From contig JAKZAN010000222.1 of NCBI GenBank assembly GCA_023053545.1, positions 1 to 64,000 of the forward strand: a stretch of DNA of 64,000 nucleotides, written 5' to 3'. This DNA is from Lepidurus packardi. Lineage: Eukaryota; Arthropoda; Branchiopoda; Notostraca; Triopsidae. Shown piece by piece: positions 63,301 to 64,000 of this stretch; positions within the stretch are counted from its first letter, which is position 1; each line of letters starts with the position of its first letter. The notes below the pieces were generated by a model. That model saw only the letters and a list, made by a program, of their open reading frames with translations. It did no database searches and was not told the origin of the DNA. The translations under genes were made by a program, and so were the position numbers.

Positions 63301-64000
63301 ACTGAATTATTTCCTTACGTACTGAAGTTATTCCTTACGGACTGAATTAATTCCTTACGTACTGAAATAATTCCTTACGGACTGAATTAATTCCTTACGG
63401 ACTGAATTAATTCCTTACGGACTGAATTAATTCCTTACGGACTGAATTAATTCCTTACGGACTGAATTAATTCCTTAATTAATTCCTTACGGACTGAATT
63501 AATTTCATACGGACTGAATTAATTCATTACGGACTTAATTAATCGATTACGGACTGAATTAATTCCTTACGTACTGAACTTATTCCTTACGGACTGAATT
63601 AATTCCTTACGGACTGAATTAATTCTTTCCGGACTGAATTAAATCCTTACGGACTGAATTAATACCTTACGGACTGAATTAAATCCTTACGGACTGAATT
63701 AATTCCTTACGGACTGAATTAATTCCTTACGGACTGAAATAATTCCTTACTGACTGAATTAAATCCTTACGGACTGAATTAATTCCTTACGGACTGAATT
63801 AATTCCTTACGGACTGAATTAATTCCTTACGGACTGAAATAATTCCTTACTGACTGAATTAAATCCTTACGGACTGAATTAATTCCTTACGGACTGAATT
63901 AATACCTTACGGACTGAATTAATTCCTTACGGACTGAATTAATTCCTTACGGACTGAATTAATTCCTTACGGACTGAAATAATTCCTTACTGACTGAATT
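57319..64000 (+). repeat. Right-end HOR family marked by TTCTTTCCGG
   Basis: J sites 57319, 57931, 58843, 59455, 60107, 60419, 61071, 61243, 61895, 62547, 62859 and 63471. Four units carry TTCTTTCCGG exactly 152 bp after J (57931, 59455, 61243, 63471), a variant seen nowhere else in the window. The J pattern 60107-60419-61071 recurs at 62547-62859-63471 (offset 2,440 bp, with two monomers fewer in the last unit). The 57319 unit carries CCTTATTGACTG. A 172-bp mini-unit lies at 61071-61243. The window ends mid-monomer inside the array. No gene or unique sequence. Confidence 0.86.

Larger units (their letters stand above)
131..63486 (+). repeat. Recurrent 8-bp deletion junction J (99 sites)
   Basis: J is CCTTAATTAATTCC, two monomers joined with 8 bp missing. 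TTCCTTAA starts at: 131, 303, 776, 2312, 2883, 2915, 3426, 4158, 4690, 5281, 6013, 6585, 7238, 7471, 7883, 7995, 8247, 8779, 9371, 9583, 10235, 10487, 10899, 11011, 11263, 11775, 12367, 12979, 13670, 13922, 14734, 15025, 15277, 15729, 15941, 16453, 17085, 17677, 18448, 18700, 19232, 19824, 20416, 21167, 21479, 22071, 22822, 23834, 25106, 25578, 26270, 27582, 28254, 28646, 29218, 29850, 30102, 30814, 31386, 32018, 32270, 32702, 33234, 33806, 34178, 34810, 35062, 35494, 35966, 36518, 37150, 38782, 39514, 41366, 42598, 43210, 45567, 46959, 48111, 48943, 49515, 50807, 52219, 52791, 54643, 55875, 56487, 57319, 57931, 58843, 59455, 60107, 60419, 61071, 61243, 61895, 62547, 62859, 63471. Spacings are 12 modulo 20 unless a 1-bp indel lies between. 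J creates TTAATTAA and serves as the HOR landmark. Confidence 0.93.
1..64000 (+). repeat. Satellite array of a 20-bp monomer (whole window)
   Basis: The entire window is head-to-tail copies of ACTGAATTAATTCCTTACGG or close variants (mostly 0-3 substitutions), about 3,200 copies. Each monomer contains the perfect 10-bp palindrome GAATTAATTC, an AATTAATT core and one CpG in TTACGG. Orientation is constant except for one 720-bp inverted block. There is no unique DNA, no transposon and no open reading frame: forward stops (TGA at monomer positions 3-5, TAA at 8-10) and two reverse TAAs hit every frame within about three monomers. Known biology: megabase or sub-megabase arrays of short monomers with higher-order structure are typical of eukaryotic heterochromatin, often centromeric or subtelomeric. 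Inference: this is such a block. Neither array edge is visible, so length, chromosomal position and species cannot be judged. Confidence 0.98.

Noticed and set aside
131..63486. TTAATTAA at J as a homeodomain or restriction-related site with a function
   Set aside because: The string arises automatically from the 8-bp deletion and also from the common ACTTAATTAATT monomers. Nothing else suggests selection for it.
1..64000. CRISPR array (short repeats at regular spacing)
   Set aside because: There are no unique spacers. Repeats are contiguous, number in the thousands and vary by scattered substitutions, and no cas gene is present.
1..64000. Protein-coding repeats or hidden open reading frames
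   Set aside because: A 20-bp unit shifts frame every copy, and each monomer has two forward stops (TGA, TAA) and two reverse TAAs, so all six frames close within about 60 bp.
1..64000. Telomeric repeat with a long (20-26 bp) unit, as in some budding yeasts
   Set aside because: Such telomeres are short and nearly homogeneous and lack the G-rich strand pattern violations seen here. This array exceeds 64 kb, has HORs and a balanced AT-rich unit, and does not end in the window.
1..64000. Plasmid or phage replication iterons (17-22 bp direct repeats)
   Set aside because: Iteron clusters have a handful of copies beside a rep gene. Here there are about 3,200 copies and no gene.
1..64000. CENP-B box within the monomer
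   Set aside because: The mammalian motif needs TTCG and CGGG at set spacing. The monomer has TTACGG only, and CTTTCGG variants lack the rest.
1..64000. tRNA, rRNA or small RNA genes and promoters embedded in the repeats
   Set aside because: No stretch departs from monomer-derived sequence, and the TATA-like AT runs are part of every monomer.

Overview
The whole 64,000-base window is one uninterrupted tandem-repeat (satellite) array. The unit is a 20-bp monomer, consensus ACTGAATTAATTCCTTACGG, about 35% G+C, present in roughly 3,200 copies. I found no gene, RNA gene, transposon or stretch of unique sequence. Every frame on both strands meets a stop at least about every 60 bp, because the monomer carries TGA and TAA forward and TAA twice in reverse, and 20 is not a multiple of 3. 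Both window ends lie inside the array, so its true length and flanks are unknown. Such an array fits a eukaryotic nuclear heterochromatic block (centromeric, pericentromeric or subtelomeric). The sequence alone does not identify the species, and I do not name one.

The array is hierarchical. Level 1 is the 20-bp monomer. Level 2 is a higher-order repeat (HOR) in which variant monomers recur in a fixed order. Its clearest landmark is an 8-bp deletion junction, CCTTAATTAATTCC (called J here). I counted 99 J sites, and HOR lengths of 572, 592, 612, 632 and 652 bp are common. J is usually followed by a cassette of variants: TTTCAT, TTCATT, CTTAATTAATCGATT, ACGT, CTTATT. Level 3 consists of larger duplications that copy several HORs: about 0.56, 1.66, 1.86, 2.17, 2.8-3.0 and 3.7-3.9 kb, the last with copies 13,277 bp apart.

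Layout: 1-2.3 kb is irregular, with many 1-bp indels. 2.3-6.6 kb holds two ~1.85-kb units. 6.6-12.4 kb holds two ~2.8-kb units. 12.4-23 kb is a family with shortened J cassettes and a 1,655-bp duplication. 23-28.3 kb is a mosaic with few J sites. 28.3-32.6 kb is a 2,168-bp tandem duplication. 32.6-39.5 kb holds related units plus a clean 320-bp duplication. 39.5-43.98 kb recurs at 52.8-56.7 kb. A 720-bp block at 43,985-44,704 is inverted. 44.7-57.3 kb holds 832-bp units, one with a clean 580-bp duplication. 57.3-64 kb is a family marked by TTCTTTCCGG.

The array has no coding system. What it records is array turnover: unequal exchange at the 20-bp register, segmental amplification, one inversion, and regional homogenisation. 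Single-base indels occur only left of about 22.8 kb. From there to the end, J spacings keep exact 20-bp register except across the inversion. All coordinates and counts were read by eye and may be off by a few bases or one monomer.
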